From Gammaproteobacteria bacterium (GTDB lineage Bacteria > Pseudomonadota > Gammaproteobacteria > Steroidobacterales > Woeseiaceae), in assembly GCA_030429005.1 (NCBI GenBank), contig JAUIDP010000009.1, forward strand, positions 1-64,000: a stretch of DNA of 64,000 bases, written 5' to 3'. Under the pieces are notes generated by a model. It was given only the letters and a program-made list of their open reading frames with translations, was not told the origin of the DNA and did no database searches. Shown piece after piece: positions 7,707-16,799 of the stretch; position 1 is the stretch's first letter, and every line of letters begins with the position of its first letter. Both the position numbers and the translations under genes were made by a program.

Positions 7707-9758
7707 TTATTGTACGGATTGCCAGTGCGCGTCAGTCGCGACCATTGTCAGCACATCATACTGTGCGACGATCTCGTCGTCCTGATTGGTCACCTCGGCG
7801 TCCCAGCGGACTTCGCCATAGCCGCTGTCGCCACGCAGGGTTTTTTGCTTGCACGCCAGCCGGACCTGGAGCGAATCGCCATAGTTCACAGGCTGCAGGA
7901 ACCGCAGACTGTCAACGCCGTAGTTGGCGAGTACCGGCCCGAAGTCCGGGTCGACGAACAAGCCGGCAGCAAAGGATACGATCAGGTAGCCATGCGCAAC
8001 CCGGCCGTCGAAGAACGGGTTCCTGGCCGCTTCTTCCTCGTTCATGTGCGCGTAGAAATTGTCGCCGGTAAATTCCGCGAAATGATTGATGTCATCCAGC
8101 GAAACCTTGCGCAGGCCACTCTTGAACGTGTCACCCAGCTGCAATTGCTCGAATGTCTTGCGGAACGGGTGTACACCCGGATCGATCTCGTCGGCACCCT
8201 TGATCCAGCGGTGCCCGATCGTCGACAGGGTTTGCGGCGATCCCTGAATCGCCGTGCGCTGCATGTAATGCAGGACGCCACGCACGCCACCCATTTCTTC
8301 CCCACCGCCCGCGCGACCGGGACCGCCATGAACAAGATGAGCCAGTGGCGACCCATGCCCGGTTGATTCGGCTGCGGAGTCGCGGTTTATGACAACCATG
8401 CGACCGTGGTAGGCGGCCGTGCCCAGGACGAGTTCGCGCGCGATAAGGTTGTCGTTGGTAATAACAGATCCGGCAAGGCTGCCTTCGCCCATGCGTGCGA
8501 GCTGAATCGCCTCATCGATGGAATCGTAGGGCAGAACGGTACTGACCGGACCAAAGGCTTCGACCGAATGCACGGCGCGGGCGTGCAGCGGTCTGTCGCA
8601 ATGCAACAGCGTCGGCATGAAAAAAGCGCCTTTGCGGCCGTCGGCCTCGTGCACGTCAAAGTCGTCATGGCCGCCGAAAACGACGTCGGCCTCGGCAGCC
8701 AGGTCCCTGACGCGATCCCGAACCTCGTCGCGCTGCCCCTGGCTGGCGAGCGCACCCATTTGCGTGTCTTTGAGCGCCGGGTCGCCGATGCGGATCTTGC
8801 CGAGCGCCGTCGACAATGCCTCGACAACGTCGCCGGCAATTGTCGACGGCGCAATGATGCGTCGAATGGCGGTGCATTTCTGGCCGGCCTTGGCCGTCAT
8901 TTCGCGGGTCACTTCCTGTATGTAAAGGTCAAACTCCGGCGTACCCGGCACCGCATCGGGGCCGAGAATCGACATGTTCAGCGAGTCTGTCTCCGCGGTA
9001 AACGCAACCGACTCGCTGACGACGCGCGGATGTGCCTGCAGCATTTCGGCAGTGGCCTTGGAGCCGGTGAAGGCAATCGTGTCCTGGCAATCGAGATGGT
9101 CGAACAGGTCGCCGACACTGCCACAGATTAATTGCAGGCTGCCCGGCGGCAGAATGCCTGACTCGATGATGTGACGAACCATGAGTTCCGCCAGGTAGGC
9201 AGTACTGGACGCCGGTTTCACGATTGCCGGAACGCCTGCGAGCAGCGTCGGTGCGAGTTTCTCCAGCATGCCCCAGCAGGGAAAGTTGAACGCGTTGATG
9301 TGAATGGCGACGCCGAGCTTCGGCGTGCAGATATGCTGCCCGACGAATGTGCCATTGCGCGACAGTTGCTCGACATTGCCGTCCAGGTAGACATGGTCAT
9401 TGGGCATTTCGCGCCGGCCTTTGCTCGAAAAAACAAACATCGTCGAGATGCCGCCGTCGATGTCCGGCCAACTGTCATTGCGCGTCGCGCCCGTCTGGCT
9501 GGATAGCTGGTAGAACTCCTGCTTTACGCCATCGAGGTGTTTGGCCAGCGCTTTGAGCATGTCGCCACGTTCATGGAAAGTCAGCTTGCGCAAATTCGGG
9601 CCGCCGACGGAGCGCGCGTAGGTATGCATCGATTTGAAATCCAGCCCGTGGCTGGAGATCGCGGCGACCGGTTCGCCGGTGACAGCTGAAAGCAGCGTAT
9701 TGCCGTCGCCGTCACCCTCTACCCACTGGTCGGCAACCAGGTTTCCGAGTTTATTCAT
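7707..9758 (-). CDS. paaZ: Bifunctional oxepin-CoA hydrolase / semialdehyde dehydrogenase PaaZ
   Basis: A 683-residue fusion, close to the usual length. Residues 1 to about 520 form an aldehyde dehydrogenase with the catalytic Cys in TAKAGQKCTAIRR and the Glu segment AFTAETDSLN. From about 540 a MaoC-type hydratase follows, with the dehydratase motif FTGDNFYAHMNEEEAARNPFF and GRVAHGYLI. The hydratase half opens the oxepin-CoA ring and the dehydrogenase half oxidises the resulting semialdehyde in aerobic phenylacetate degradation. It is divergent from paaX and the other paa genes and shares a control region with them. Confidence 0.95.
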   Translation of the reverse strand: MNKLGNLVADQWVEGDGDGNTLLSAVTGEPVAAISSHGLDFKSMHTYARSVGGPNLRKLTFHERGDMLKALAKHLDGVKQEFYQLSSQTGATRNDSWPDIDGGISTMFVFSSKGRREMPNDHVYLDGNVEQLSRNGTFVGQHICTPKLGVAIHINAFNFPCWGMLEKLAPTLLAGVPAIVKPASSTAYLAELMVRHIIESGILPPGSLQLICGSVGDLFDHLDCQDTIAFTGSKATAEMLQAHPRVVSESVAFTAETDSLNMSILGPDAVPGTPEFDLYIQEVTREMTAKAGQKCTAIRRIIAPSTIAGDVVEALSTALGKIRIGDPALKDTQMGALASQGQRDEVRDRVRDLAAEADVVFGGHDDFDVHEADGRKGAFFMPTLLHCDRPLHARAVHSVEAFGPVSTVLPYDSIDEAIQLARMGEGSLAGSVITNDNLIARELVLGTAAYHGRMVVINRDSAAESTGHGSPLAHLVHGGPGRAGGGEEMGGVRGVLHYMQRTAIQGSPQTLSTIGHRWIKGADEIDPGVHPFRKTFEQLQLGDTFKSGLRKVSLDDINHFAEFTGDNFYAHMNEEEAARNPFFDGRVAHGYLIVSFAAGLFVDPDFGPVLANYGVDSLRFLQPVNYGDSLQVRLACKQKTLRGDSGYGEVRWDAEVTNQDDEIVAQYDVLTMVATDAHWQSVQ

Positions 9759-9759
9759 T

Positions 9760-9788
9760 GTTCATTCGATGGCCGGGTTCATTCGATG
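9760..9788. repeat. Tandem 12-base direct repeat in paaZ leader
   Basis: GTTCATTCGATG occurs at 9760-9771 and again at 9777-9788, a 17-base period. Each copy read on the minus strand contains ATCGAATGAAC just before the paaZ ATG. The repeat places extra in-leader ATGs close to the real start and may affect translation or serve as a regulatory site. Confidence 0.6.
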
Positions 9789-9835
9789 CCCTGTCGATCA
9801 CCGCTTTGAAAGATACAGAAGCAAACAGGAATTGA

Positions 9836-9860
9836 AATATTCGGTATCACAATATACGGT
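9836..9860. promoter_or_regulatory. PaaX operator candidate between paaZ and paaX
   Basis: Two direct repeats, AATATTCGGT (9836-9845) and AATATACGGT (9851-9860), flank GGTATCACAAT. On the minus strand that core reads ATTGTGATACC, which resembles the TGTGATTC core of known PaaX operators in enteric bacteria. A second GTGATAC occurs before paaA. The location in the divergent control region supports a PaaX site; binding is inferred. Confidence 0.4.
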
Positions 9861-9888
9861 CGGATGCTTCTTGTGCAAGTGAACCGAA

Positions 9889-10812
9889 ATGACTATCGAA
9901 GCGGCCAGCCGGAAACTCGTAGCGGAATTCAGCGCCAGGAGAACCCTGCGCACCGGGTCCCTGATCACAACAGTATTCGGCGACGCCATTGCGCCTCGCG
10001 GTGGTACTGTCTGGCTCGGCAGCCTCATCGAAGCCATGCGGCACTTCGGTATCAGCGAACGACTCGTGCGCACATCGGTTTTTCGCCTGTCCCAGGATGG
10101 CTGGTTGCAGTCGAATCAAGTCGGTCGTCGCAGCTATTACATGCTGACCGAAGAGGGCAGCATTCGCTTCGCCCGGGCGACGCACAAAATTTACGGCGAA
10201 CCGGAACAGGCCTGGGATGGAACCTGGAACCTGGTGCTGCTCGGAGGCATCGATACCGAAAGTCGCGAACTCGTTCGCAAGGAGCTTGGCTGGCTCGGTT
10301 ACGGCGCATTGGCGACCGGCGTATTGGCGCATCCGCTACCGGACATGCGCGACGTCGAAGCGACATTGGGCCGGCTCGGTGTTGCCGACGACCTGGTCAT
10401 CATGACGGGGCAAACAATCCGGAACGAGCAGGGCATGAAAGTGCTTTCCAGGAACAGCTGGAATCTCGAGGATATCGATAACCGCTATGCCAGTTTCGTG
10501 CGCCGGTTCCGGCCGCTGATGTCGGCCCGGGGGGACAGCGCTGTCAATCTCGAGCCACTGTCCGCATTTCTCGTGCGTACCTTGCTGATCCAGGAATATC
10601 GCAAGGTGCTGTTGCGCGACCCACAGTTGCCAGCCGAACTCCTGCCGGCGAACTGGCACGGGAATGCGGCCTATCAACTGTGCCGGAACCTGTACCGGGC
10701 AGTCTGTGAGCAGGCGGAGGTTTACCTCGATGCAACGATGCAAACGGCGGACGGACCGTTGCCGCCACCGGGCCGGGCTTTTTTCGATCGTTTCGGCGGG
10801 CTGCAACCATGA
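9889..10812 (+). CDS. paaX: PaaX-family phenylacetyl-CoA-responsive repressor
   Basis: A 307-residue PaaX-type regulator. The N-terminal winged helix contains RTGSLITTVFGDAIAPRGGTVWLGSLIEAM and FGISERLVRTSVFRLSQDGWLQ. The central domain has WDGTWNLVLL and the C-terminal domain ends with the ALCR-like EYRKVLLRDPQLPAELLPANWHG. PaaX represses paa promoters and is released by phenylacetyl-CoA. It is divergent from paaZ and overlaps paaI by four bases (ATGA), so regulator and catabolic genes are translationally linked. Confidence 0.93.
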   Translation: MTIEAASRKLVAEFSARRTLRTGSLITTVFGDAIAPRGGTVWLGSLIEAMRHFGISERLVRTSVFRLSQDGWLQSNQVGRRSYYMLTEEGSIRFARATHKIYGEPEQAWDGTWNLVLLGGIDTESRELVRKELGWLGYGALATGVLAHPLPDMRDVEATLGRLGVADDLVIMTGQTIRNEQGMKVLSRNSWNLEDIDNRYASFVRRFRPLMSARGDSAVNLEPLSAFLVRTLLIQEYRKVLLRDPQLPAELLPANWHGNAAYQLCRNLYRAVCEQAEVYLDATMQTADGPLPPPGRAFFDRFGGLQP

Positions 10813-11237
10813 ATGCGCTCGAGCGGGCCAGGGCGTGTGCGGCGCGGATGTTCGAAAAAGACGCTGCATCACAGGCGATGGGAATAAAAATCGAGATTCC
10901 CGCAGCAGGCCGTGCGACGGCGAGCATGCGGGTGCGCGATGACATGGTCAATGGCTTTGATATCTGCCATGGCGGGCTCGTATTTGCGCTGGCCGATACG
11001 GCGTTTGCTTTCGCCTGCAATGCCTACGACAACCTGACCGTTGCGGGAGGCGGCGATATCGAATTCCTGCGCCCGGCGCGCCGCGGAGACCGGCTTTTTG
11101 CTGAAGCGCGGGAGGTACACCGTGGCCGTCGGCGCGGCAACTACGCGGTCTCGGTCTATAACCAGGATCGGCAGCTGATCGCCCTGTTTAACGGCCGTTC
11201 GGTCAGTCGCGACGAGTCCATGCTCGATAACGGGTAA
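10809..11237 (+). CDS. paaI: Hydroxyphenylacetyl-CoA thioesterase PaaI
   Basis: A 142-residue hotdog-fold thioesterase. The family motif ICHGGLVFALADTAFAFACN contains the HGG segment and active-site Asp typical of PaaI, and VAGGGDIEFLRPARRGDRLFAEA follows. It releases CoA from dead-end phenylacetate-pathway intermediates. It overlaps paaX by ATGA and is followed after 72 bases by paaA. Confidence 0.92.
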   Translation: MNALERARACAARMFEKDAASQAMGIKIEIPAAGRATASMRVRDDMVNGFDICHGGLVFALADTAFAFACNAYDNLTVAGGGDIEFLRPARRGDRLFAEAREVHRGRRRGNYAVSVYNQDRQLIALFNGRSVSRDESMLDNG

Positions 11238-11248
11238 AGTGATACAAA
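11236..11248. promoter_or_regulatory. PaaX-box-like element upstream of paaA
   Basis: AAAGTGATACAAA overlaps the paaI stop. It shares the 7-mer GTGATAC with the element between paaZ and paaX. Its position 60 bases before paaA suggests an operator for an internal promoter of paaABCDE. Confidence 0.3.
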
Positions 11249-11309
11249 AATCCTTGAAAAGCCGACAATAACGTGACACATTGACGCGGCACGCAATGGA
11301 AAACCAGCT

Positions 11310-12302
11310 ATGTATACACAAGGCCTGGACCAGAAAGGGCAGACAGCAAACAACCGCGGGACGACCGAGTCGCAGGAACAGCTTGCGGCGTTTCAGCGGC
11401 GTATCGATGCGGAAGAAAAAATCGAGGCCAAGGACTGGATGCCCGAAGGCTACCGGCGCACGCTGGTGCGACAGATTTCCCAGCATGCTCATTCCGAGAT
11501 TATCGGTATGCAGCCGGAAGGTAACTGGCTGACGCGTGCGCCGACACTGAAGCGCAAGGCGATCCTGCTGGCGAAGGTGCAGGACGAGGCGGGACACGGG
11601 CTGTACCTGTACAGCGCCGGTGAGACACTCGGCACATCCCGTGACCAGATGGTGGGTGACCTCCTGAGCGGCAAGGCCAAGTACAGCAGCATCTTCAATT
11701 ACCCGACACTGACCTGGGCGGACATTGGCGCGATAGGCTGGCTTGTCGACGGCGCCGCGATCATGAACCAGATTCCGTTGTGCCGCTGTTCTTACGGGCC
11801 GTATGCGCGGGCGATGGTGCGCGTCTGCAAGGAAGAAAGTTTTCACCAGCGGCAGGGCTTCGACATCATGCTGGCACTGTCTCGCGGTACCGCGGCGCAG
11901 CAGGCCATGGCGCAGGACGCACTGAATCGCTGGTGGTGGCCTTCGATCATGATGTTTGGCCCGAACGATTCGAATTCCCGGCATTCGGCGCAGTCGATGG
12001 CGTGGAAAATCAAGCGCTTTTCCAACGACGAACTGCGGCAGAAATTTATTGATGTCACGGTACCGCAAGCCGAATTTCTGGGACTCAAAGTGCCCGATGA
12101 CGATCTCGAGTTTGACAAGTTGACCGGGCACTACCGATTTGGGGAAATCGACTGGCAGGAATTGAGCGACGTCATCGCCGGCAACGGACCGTGCAACCGG
12201 CAACGCATGGCGCGACGCCGCCAGGCACATGACGATGGCGCCTGGGTACGAAAAGCGGCGCAGGCGTATGCAGACAAGCAGGCGGCGAAGAAAGCAGCCT
12301 GA
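11310..12302 (+). CDS. paaA: 1,2-phenylacetyl-CoA epoxidase catalytic subunit A
   Basis: A 330-residue ferritin-like diiron protein. Recognisable segments are the [19 protein letters not shown] region, [17 protein letters not shown] and [15 protein letters not shown], the latter two supplying ExxH-type metal ligands. PaaA is the catalytic component of the PaaABC(D)E oxygenase that forms ring-1,2-epoxyphenylacetyl-CoA. It is the first gene of the tightly packed paaABCDE group. Confidence 0.96.
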   Translation: MYTQGLDQKGQTANNRGTTESQEQLAAFQRRIDAEEKIEAKDWMPEGYRRTLVRQISQHAHSEIIGMQPEGNWLTRAPTLKRKAILLAKVQDEAGHGLYLYSAGETLGTSRDQMVGDLLSGKAKYSSIFNYPTLTWADIGAIGWLVDGAAIMNQIPLCRCSYGPYARAMVRVCKEESFHQRQGFDIMLALSRGTAAQQAMAQDALNRWWWPSIMMFGPNDSNSRHSAQSMAWKIKRFSNDELRQKFIDVTVPQAEFLGLKVPDDDLEFDKLTGHYRFGEIDWQELSDVIAGNGPCNRQRMARRRQAHDDGAWVRKAAQAYADKQAAKKAA

Positions 12303-12316
12303 CCACGAGGTAGATC

Positions 12317-12604
12317 ATGTCTAAAAGGGAATGGCCGCTGTACGAGGTCTTCATTCGCAGCAAGGCAGGCTTGAGCCACCGGCACGCCGGCAGCATTCAC
12401 GCAGCCGACGACCAGATGGCGCTCGACCACGCGCGCGACACCTATACCCGGCGCTCCGAGGGCGTCAGCCTGTGGGTCGTGCGCTCCAGCGCAATCGTCG
12501 CGTCGGACCCGGCCGAGTCGGCAGCGTTTTTCGAACCGGCGAAGGACAAGATCTACCGGCACCCGACGTTTTACGAAATACCTGACGGCGTGGACAACCT
12601 GTGA
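12317..12604 (+). CDS. paaB: 1,2-phenylacetyl-CoA epoxidase subunit B
   Basis: A 95-residue protein beginning KREWPLYEVFIRSKAGLSHRH, the conserved PaaB start, followed by AGSIHAADDQMALDHARDTYTRR. PaaB is a small structural or bridging subunit needed for the full epoxidase. It lies 14 bases after paaA and overlaps paaC by four bases (GTGA). Confidence 0.95.
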   Translation: MSKREWPLYEVFIRSKAGLSHRHAGSIHAADDQMALDHARDTYTRRSEGVSLWVVRSSAIVASDPAESAAFFEPAKDKIYRHPTFYEIPDGVDNL

Positions 12605-13359
12605 AAAGCGACGACCTGCTGCTGGCCTACGTGACGCGCCTCGGGGACAATGCACTGGTTCTCGCGCAGCGCAAGATCGAGACCGTCACGCTCGGTCCGG
12701 AGCTCGAGGAAGAACTGGCCAATGCCAACTTTGCACTCGACTATCTCGGCCAGGCGCGGCTGTTCTACACCCTGGCTGGCGAGTTGGAAAACGCCGGTCG
12801 CGACGAAGACGATTTCGCGTTCCTGCGCAGTGACCACGAGTTTCGCAACCTGCTTTTGCTCGAGCAGCCCAATGGTCATTTCGGTGACATGATCGCACGC
12901 GACTTCCTGTTCGAATCGTTCTACGTGCTGCAACTCGAAGCGCTGGAACGCTGTCGGCATGCCGGCGTCGCGGCGATCGCGGCGCGCGCTGTCAAGGAAG
13001 TGCGATATCACCTGCGCCATGTTGGCAGGTGGCTCGTCCGGCTGGGCGACGGCACTGCGCAGAGCCACGAACGCGCGCAGCGCTCGATCGATGACCTGTG
13101 GCGCTTCACCGGCGAGCTGTTTGCAGCCGACGAGATCGACCGGGCGTTCGCCAAGGGCTTCGACGGCCCGGATCTCGAGGCATTGCGCGTGCAGTGGCAA
13201 CAGGCTGTCGCGGCGGTGCTCGCCGAAGCGACTCTCAAGCAACCGGAAGATGGCTGGATGGCCTCTGGCGGCAAGCAAGGCCGGCACAGCGAGCATTTCG
13301 GATACCTGCTGGCGGAAATGCAGCATTTGCATCGCAGCCACCCGGGTGCAACTTGGTAG
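12601..13359 (+). CDS. paaC: 1,2-phenylacetyl-CoA epoxidase structural subunit C
   Basis: A 252-residue ferritin-like subunit with DNALVLAQRKIETVTLGPELEEELANANFALDYLGQARLFY near the N terminus and KEVRYHLRHVGRWLVRLGDGT in the middle. PaaC pairs with PaaA but lacks its complete diiron site and stabilises the complex. It starts at a GTG overlapping the paaB stop. Its last codons overlap the probable TTG start of paaD. Confidence 0.94.
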   Translation: MKSDDLLLAYVTRLGDNALVLAQRKIETVTLGPELEEELANANFALDYLGQARLFYTLAGELENAGRDEDDFAFLRSDHEFRNLLLLEQPNGHFGDMIARDFLFESFYVLQLEALERCRHAGVAAIAARAVKEVRYHLRHVGRWLVRLGDGTAQSHERAQRSIDDLWRFTGELFAADEIDRAFAKGFDGPDLEALRVQWQQAVAAVLAEATLKQPEDGWMASGGKQGRHSEHFGYLLAEMQHLHRSHPGATW

Positions 13360-13844
13360 CGAACAGCCCGACTCGTGAGCAGGTCTGGCAATGGCTGAGC
13401 GATGTGCCCGACCCCGAAATCCCGGTGTTGACGATTACTGATCTCGGCATCGTGCGCGGCGTTGCGATCAACGATGATGTGACCGTCGAACTGGCGCCGA
13501 CTTACACCGGCTGCCCTGCGACCGAGGTGATCGAGCAGAGCGTCATCGACGCCCTGCAGAAGCGCGGCGTTGAACGGGTGTCGATCAGCCGCGTCCTGTC
13601 GCCGCCGTGGACGACCGACTGGATTTCTGCAGAAGGCCGCGAGAAGTTGCGTGCTTACGGGATTGCTCCGCCCGAACAGGGCAGTAGCAAGCGGGCATTG
13701 CTGCCCGGCGATCACGCTGTGGCGTGCCCGCGCTGTGCATCGACCGATACCCGGCTGGTCAGCGAGTTCGGTTCAACCGCCTGCAAGGCGTCTTACCGGT
13801 GTTCGGCTTGTCTCGAGCCGTTCGAATATTTCAAGTGTATCTAG
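13353..13844 (+). CDS. paaD: 1,2-phenylacetyl-CoA epoxidase assembly subunit D
   Basis: The homologous region begins at REQVWQWLSDVPDPEIPVLTITDLG, so the ORF-track start at 13098 is too early. The nearest in-frame start is TTG at 13353, which overlaps the paaC stop and gives 163 residues, the usual size. The protein has the DUF59/MIP18 Fe-S assembly domain (TYTGCPATEVIEQSV) and a C-terminal zinc-ribbon-like CPRCASTDTRL...CSACLEPFEYFKCI with four paired Cys. PaaD is thought to insert or maintain metal centres in the epoxidase. Start choice is uncertain. Confidence 0.9.
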   Translation: MVANSPTREQVWQWLSDVPDPEIPVLTITDLGIVRGVAINDDVTVELAPTYTGCPATEVIEQSVIDALQKRGVERVSISRVLSPPWTTDWISAEGREKLRAYGIAPPEQGSSKRALLPGDHAVACPRCASTDTRLVSEFGSTACKASYRCSACLEPFEYFKCI

Positions 13845-14912
13845 ATGCGCCAGTTTCATCCGTTAACGATCAAGGAAGTCCGGCCCGAGACGCGTGACTC
13901 GATCCGGGTCTCGCTGGCTGTGCCGGATGAACTGCGTGATGAATATCGCTTCGACCCTGGTCAGCACCTGCCATTCGAGATCCAGCTGGAGGGCAGGAAG
14001 GTTCGCCGAACCTACAGCATTTGCTCGGCGCAGGGGGACGAACTCGAGATCGGTATCCGGGTACAACCGGGCGGGCAATTCTCGGAATATGCTGCGAGCA
14101 ATCTGAAAGCCGGCGACACGATCGCGGCTATGCCACCATCCGGCCAGTTCCGTGTGCAGCTCGACCCGGACCATGCCAGGGACTATGTGGGATTCGCAGC
14201 CGGCAGCGGCATCACGCCGATCCTGTCGATGATCAAATCGATACTGTCGATCGAGCCAAACAGCCGCTTCATCCTGTTCTACGGCAACCGCACCCAGGCC
14301 ACGACAATGTTCATCGAGGACCTGTATGCGCTGAAAAATCGCTACATGGAGCGGTTGCAGCTGAATTTTGTATTCAGCCGTGAGGAACAGGAGTTTGCGC
14401 CGATGGCCGGCCGGCTGGATGGCGACAAGGTCCGGGAACTGTACCGGCATTTTGGCGCCGGATTGCGCGCGACGGATTGTTTTGTTTGCGGGCCGGACAC
14501 GATGATCCACGATGTCACGGAGGCCCTGGTCGACCTGGGCATGCACCGGGATCATGTGCACTACGAGCGTTTCGGTGTGCCGCGCAGGTCGCAGGCAGCG
14601 AAACCGGCCATCCAGCCACGCACCGCGGACCACGCAGAAATCACCGTGATTATGGACGGCCACAAGAAAGTCTTCGCGATGGAGCGCGACGATGCGAATA
14701 TTGTCGACGCGGCTGCCGACCATGGCATCGAGTTGCCGTATTCCTGCAAGGGCGGTGTTTGCGCGACTTGCCGTTGTCACGTCCGTGACGGCGAGGTCAG
14801 CATGGATGCCAATTTTGGCCTTGAACCGTGGGAAGTGGAAAAGGGCTTCGTACTGGCCTGCCAGTCACGTCCGGTCAGTGAAAAAGTCACGCTGGACTAC
14901 GACAAGGTCTGA
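13845..14912 (+). CDS. paaE: 1,2-phenylacetyl-CoA epoxidase reductase subunit E
   Basis: A 355-residue reductase. The FAD domain has RRTYSICSAQGDELEIGI, the NAD(P)H domain has GFAAGSGITPILSMIKSIL and RFILFYGNRT, and a plant-type 2Fe-2S ferredoxin domain follows (YSCKGGVCATCRCHV, later LACQSRP). It transfers electrons from NADPH to PaaA. The ATG follows the paaD stop with no gap. It closes the paaABCDE operon. Confidence 0.96.
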   Translation: MRQFHPLTIKEVRPETRDSIRVSLAVPDELRDEYRFDPGQHLPFEIQLEGRKVRRTYSICSAQGDELEIGIRVQPGGQFSEYAASNLKAGDTIAAMPPSGQFRVQLDPDHARDYVGFAAGSGITPILSMIKSILSIEPNSRFILFYGNRTQATTMFIEDLYALKNRYMERLQLNFVFSREEQEFAPMAGRLDGDKVRELYRHFGAGLRATDCFVCGPDTMIHDVTEALVDLGMHRDHVHYERFGVPRRSQAAKPAIQPRTADHAEITVIMDGHKKVFAMERDDANIVDAAADHGIELPYSCKGGVCATCRCHVRDGEVSMDANFGLEPWEVEKGFVLACQSRPVSEKVTLDYDKV

Positions 14913-14960
14913 ATTCTGTCGGCATCGCGGCGCTCCGATTGGCGCGTATTCGAAAGCGTC

Positions 14961-14976
14961 CCGGCTTGCCAGCCGG
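14961..14976. terminator. GC-rich hairpin between paaE and fabA
   Basis: CCGGCT-TGCC-AGCCGG is a perfect 6-base stem with a four-base loop, 49 bases after the paaE stop. It is followed by TAGAATTATAC, which is A/T-rich but not a T run. It may be a weak terminator or part of the fabA control region; TAGAAT could serve as a -10 element for fabA. Confidence 0.35.
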
Positions 14977-14993
14977 TAGAATTATACGAATCT

Positions 14994-15557
14994 ATGAGTA
15001 CCCGAAACGCAAATGCGGAGCCCCTGAGTACCGAAATGAATGCTGAACGGCAGAATTCGTACGACTATGACGACCTGATGCGCTGTGCCATGGGCGAAAT
15101 GTTCGGCCCGACCAATGGCAAGTTGCCAAAACCGCCGATGTTGATGACGGACCGCATCCCGCTGATCACTGAAGAGGGTGGCAAGTATGGCAAGGGCGAG
15201 ATCCGGGCAGAGCTCGATATCCGCCCGGACCTGTGGTTCTTCGACTGCCATTTTGAAGGCGATCCGGTCATGCCGGGCTGCCTCGGCCTGGATGCCATGT
15301 GGCAACTGGTCGGTTTTTACCTGGTCTGGCTCGGTTTGCAGGGTCGCGGCCGTGCGCTCGGCGTCGGCAAGGTCAAGTTCTCCGGGCAGGTGCTGCCGAC
15401 AGCCAGGCTGGTCACCCTGCAACTTGATATCAAGCGCATTATTTCGCGTAAACTCAATATGGCGATCGCCGACGGCTCCATGTCGGTCGATGGTCGCGAG
15501 ATCTACACTGCAGAAGACCTGCGTGTGGGCCTGTTCACCTCAACTGACGATTTCTAG
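14994..15557 (+). CDS. fabA: 3-hydroxydecanoyl-ACP dehydratase/isomerase
   Basis: Up to 187 residues. A second ATG at 15036 would give 173, closer to the usual 172, and neither start has a strong ribosome site. The hotdog active site is intact: [31 protein letters not shown] holds the catalytic His and Asp. [22 protein letters not shown] follows. FabA makes trans-2- and cis-3-decenoyl-ACP, the branch point to unsaturated fatty acids. It lies 9 bases upstream of fabB, the classical pair. Confidence 0.95.
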   Translation: MSTRNANAEPLSTEMNAERQNSYDYDDLMRCAMGEMFGPTNGKLPKPPMLMTDRIPLITEEGGKYGKGEIRAELDIRPDLWFFDCHFEGDPVMPGCLGLDAMWQLVGFYLVWLGLQGRGRALGVGKVKFSGQVLPTARLVTLQLDIKRIISRKLNMAIADGSMSVDGREIYTAEDLRVGLFTSTDDF

Positions 15558-15566
15558 GAATAAATC

Positions 15567-16778
15567 ATGCGGCGTGTGGTCGTTACTGGCCTGGGTGCTG
15601 TTTCCTGTATTGGCAACAACCAGGCGGAAATTCTGGACTCCCTGAAAAACGGGCGTTCCGGCATCGTTTTCAACGAGTCGTTTGCCGAGATGGGCTTGCG
15701 CAGCCAGGTATCCGGCAGCTGCGATATCGATCTTGCAGAGCACATCGACCGCAAGATCAAGCGGTTCATGGGCGATTCGGCGGCCTATGCCTATGTTTCG
15801 ATGCAGCAGGCAATTGATGATGCCGGCCTGGATGACGGCGACATTTCCAATGTACGCACCGGCCTGATCGCATCATCCGGTGGCGCGTCCAGCGCCGAGA
15901 TCGTACGCGCAGCGGACGTGCTACGCAGTCGCGGCGTGCGCAAGATTGGTCCGTACTCGGTGACCAAGACAATGAGCAGTTCGATTTCTGCCTGCCTGGC
16001 AACCCCGTTCAAGATCAAGGGCCTGAACTATTCGCTGACATCGGCATGCGCTACGAGCGCACACTGCATCGGCGTCGGCGCCGAGCAAATCCAGTTCGGC
16101 AAACAGGACATCGTTTTCGCCGGTGGCGGTGAAGAGCTCGACTGGTCGCTGGCCTGCCTCTTCGATGCCATGGGTGCATTGTCGTCCAAATACAACGACA
16201 CGCCGGCGACGGCATCACGGCCATACGACGTGACCCGGGACGGTTTCGTTATCGCCGGCGGCGGCGGCATGGTCGTACTGGAAGAGCTTGAGCATGCGAA
16301 AGCGCGCGGTGCGAAAATCTATGCCGAGATTGCCGGTTTCGGCTCGACGTCAGACGGCTTCGACATGGTTGCCCCATCGGGCGAGGGCGCGCAACGCTGC
16401 ATGGAAATGGCGAAAGCGACGGTGGACGCGCCAATAGACTACATCAATACGCACGGCACGAGTACGCCGGTCGGTGACGTCAAGGAACTGGAAGGCATGC
16501 GGGCGGTCTTTGGCGACGATGTACCACGATTTGGCTCATCCAAGTCGATGTGCGGTCATTCACTGGGTGCAACCGGCGTGCAGGAGGCAATCCACTGCCT
16601 GCTGATGCTCGAGCACGACTTCATCGCGCCATCGATCAACGTCGCGGAACTGGATCCGGAAGCAGAAGGCATGCCGCTGGTGACCGAATGTGTCGAGAAT
16701 GCCGGCATCCGGACAGCCATGACCAACAGTTTTGGTTTCGGCGGCACCAACGGTACGCTCGTATTTCAGAAACATTGA
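15567..16778 (+). CDS. fabB: 3-oxoacyl-ACP synthase I
   Basis: A 403-residue condensing enzyme. The nucleophile lies in [20 protein letters not shown], and the two active-site His in [13 protein letters not shown] and [16 protein letters not shown]. The end [14 protein letters not shown] is typical. FabB elongates cis-3-decenoyl-ACP in unsaturated fatty acid synthesis. AGGAA lies before the ATG. Cotranscription with fabA is likely. Confidence 0.95.
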   Translation: MRRVVVTGLGAVSCIGNNQAEILDSLKNGRSGIVFNESFAEMGLRSQVSGSCDIDLAEHIDRKIKRFMGDSAAYAYVSMQQAIDDAGLDDGDISNVRTGLIASSGGASSAEIVRAADVLRSRGVRKIGPYSVTKTMSSSISACLATPFKIKGLNYSLTSACATSAHCIGVGAEQIQFGKQDIVFAGGGEELDWSLACLFDAMGALSSKYNDTPATASRPYDVTRDGFVIAGGGGMVVLEELEHAKARGAKIYAEIAGFGSTSDGFDMVAPSGEGAQRCMEMAKATVDAPIDYINTHGTSTPVGDVKELEGMRAVFGDDVPRFGSSKSMCGHSLGATGVQEAIHCLLMLEHDFIAPSINVAELDPEAEGMPLVTECVENAGIRTAMTNSFGFGGTNGTLVFQKH

Positions 16779-16799
16779 GCGGCGGGCATAATGCCCGGT

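Noticed and set aside
7155-8366. 403-codon plus-strand ORF across the amidotransferase and paaZ
   Set aside because: It overlaps two well-supported genes on the other strand and has no recognisable domain.
10869-12230. 453-codon minus-strand ORF over paaI and paaA
   Set aside because: Shadow of conserved genes; no motif.
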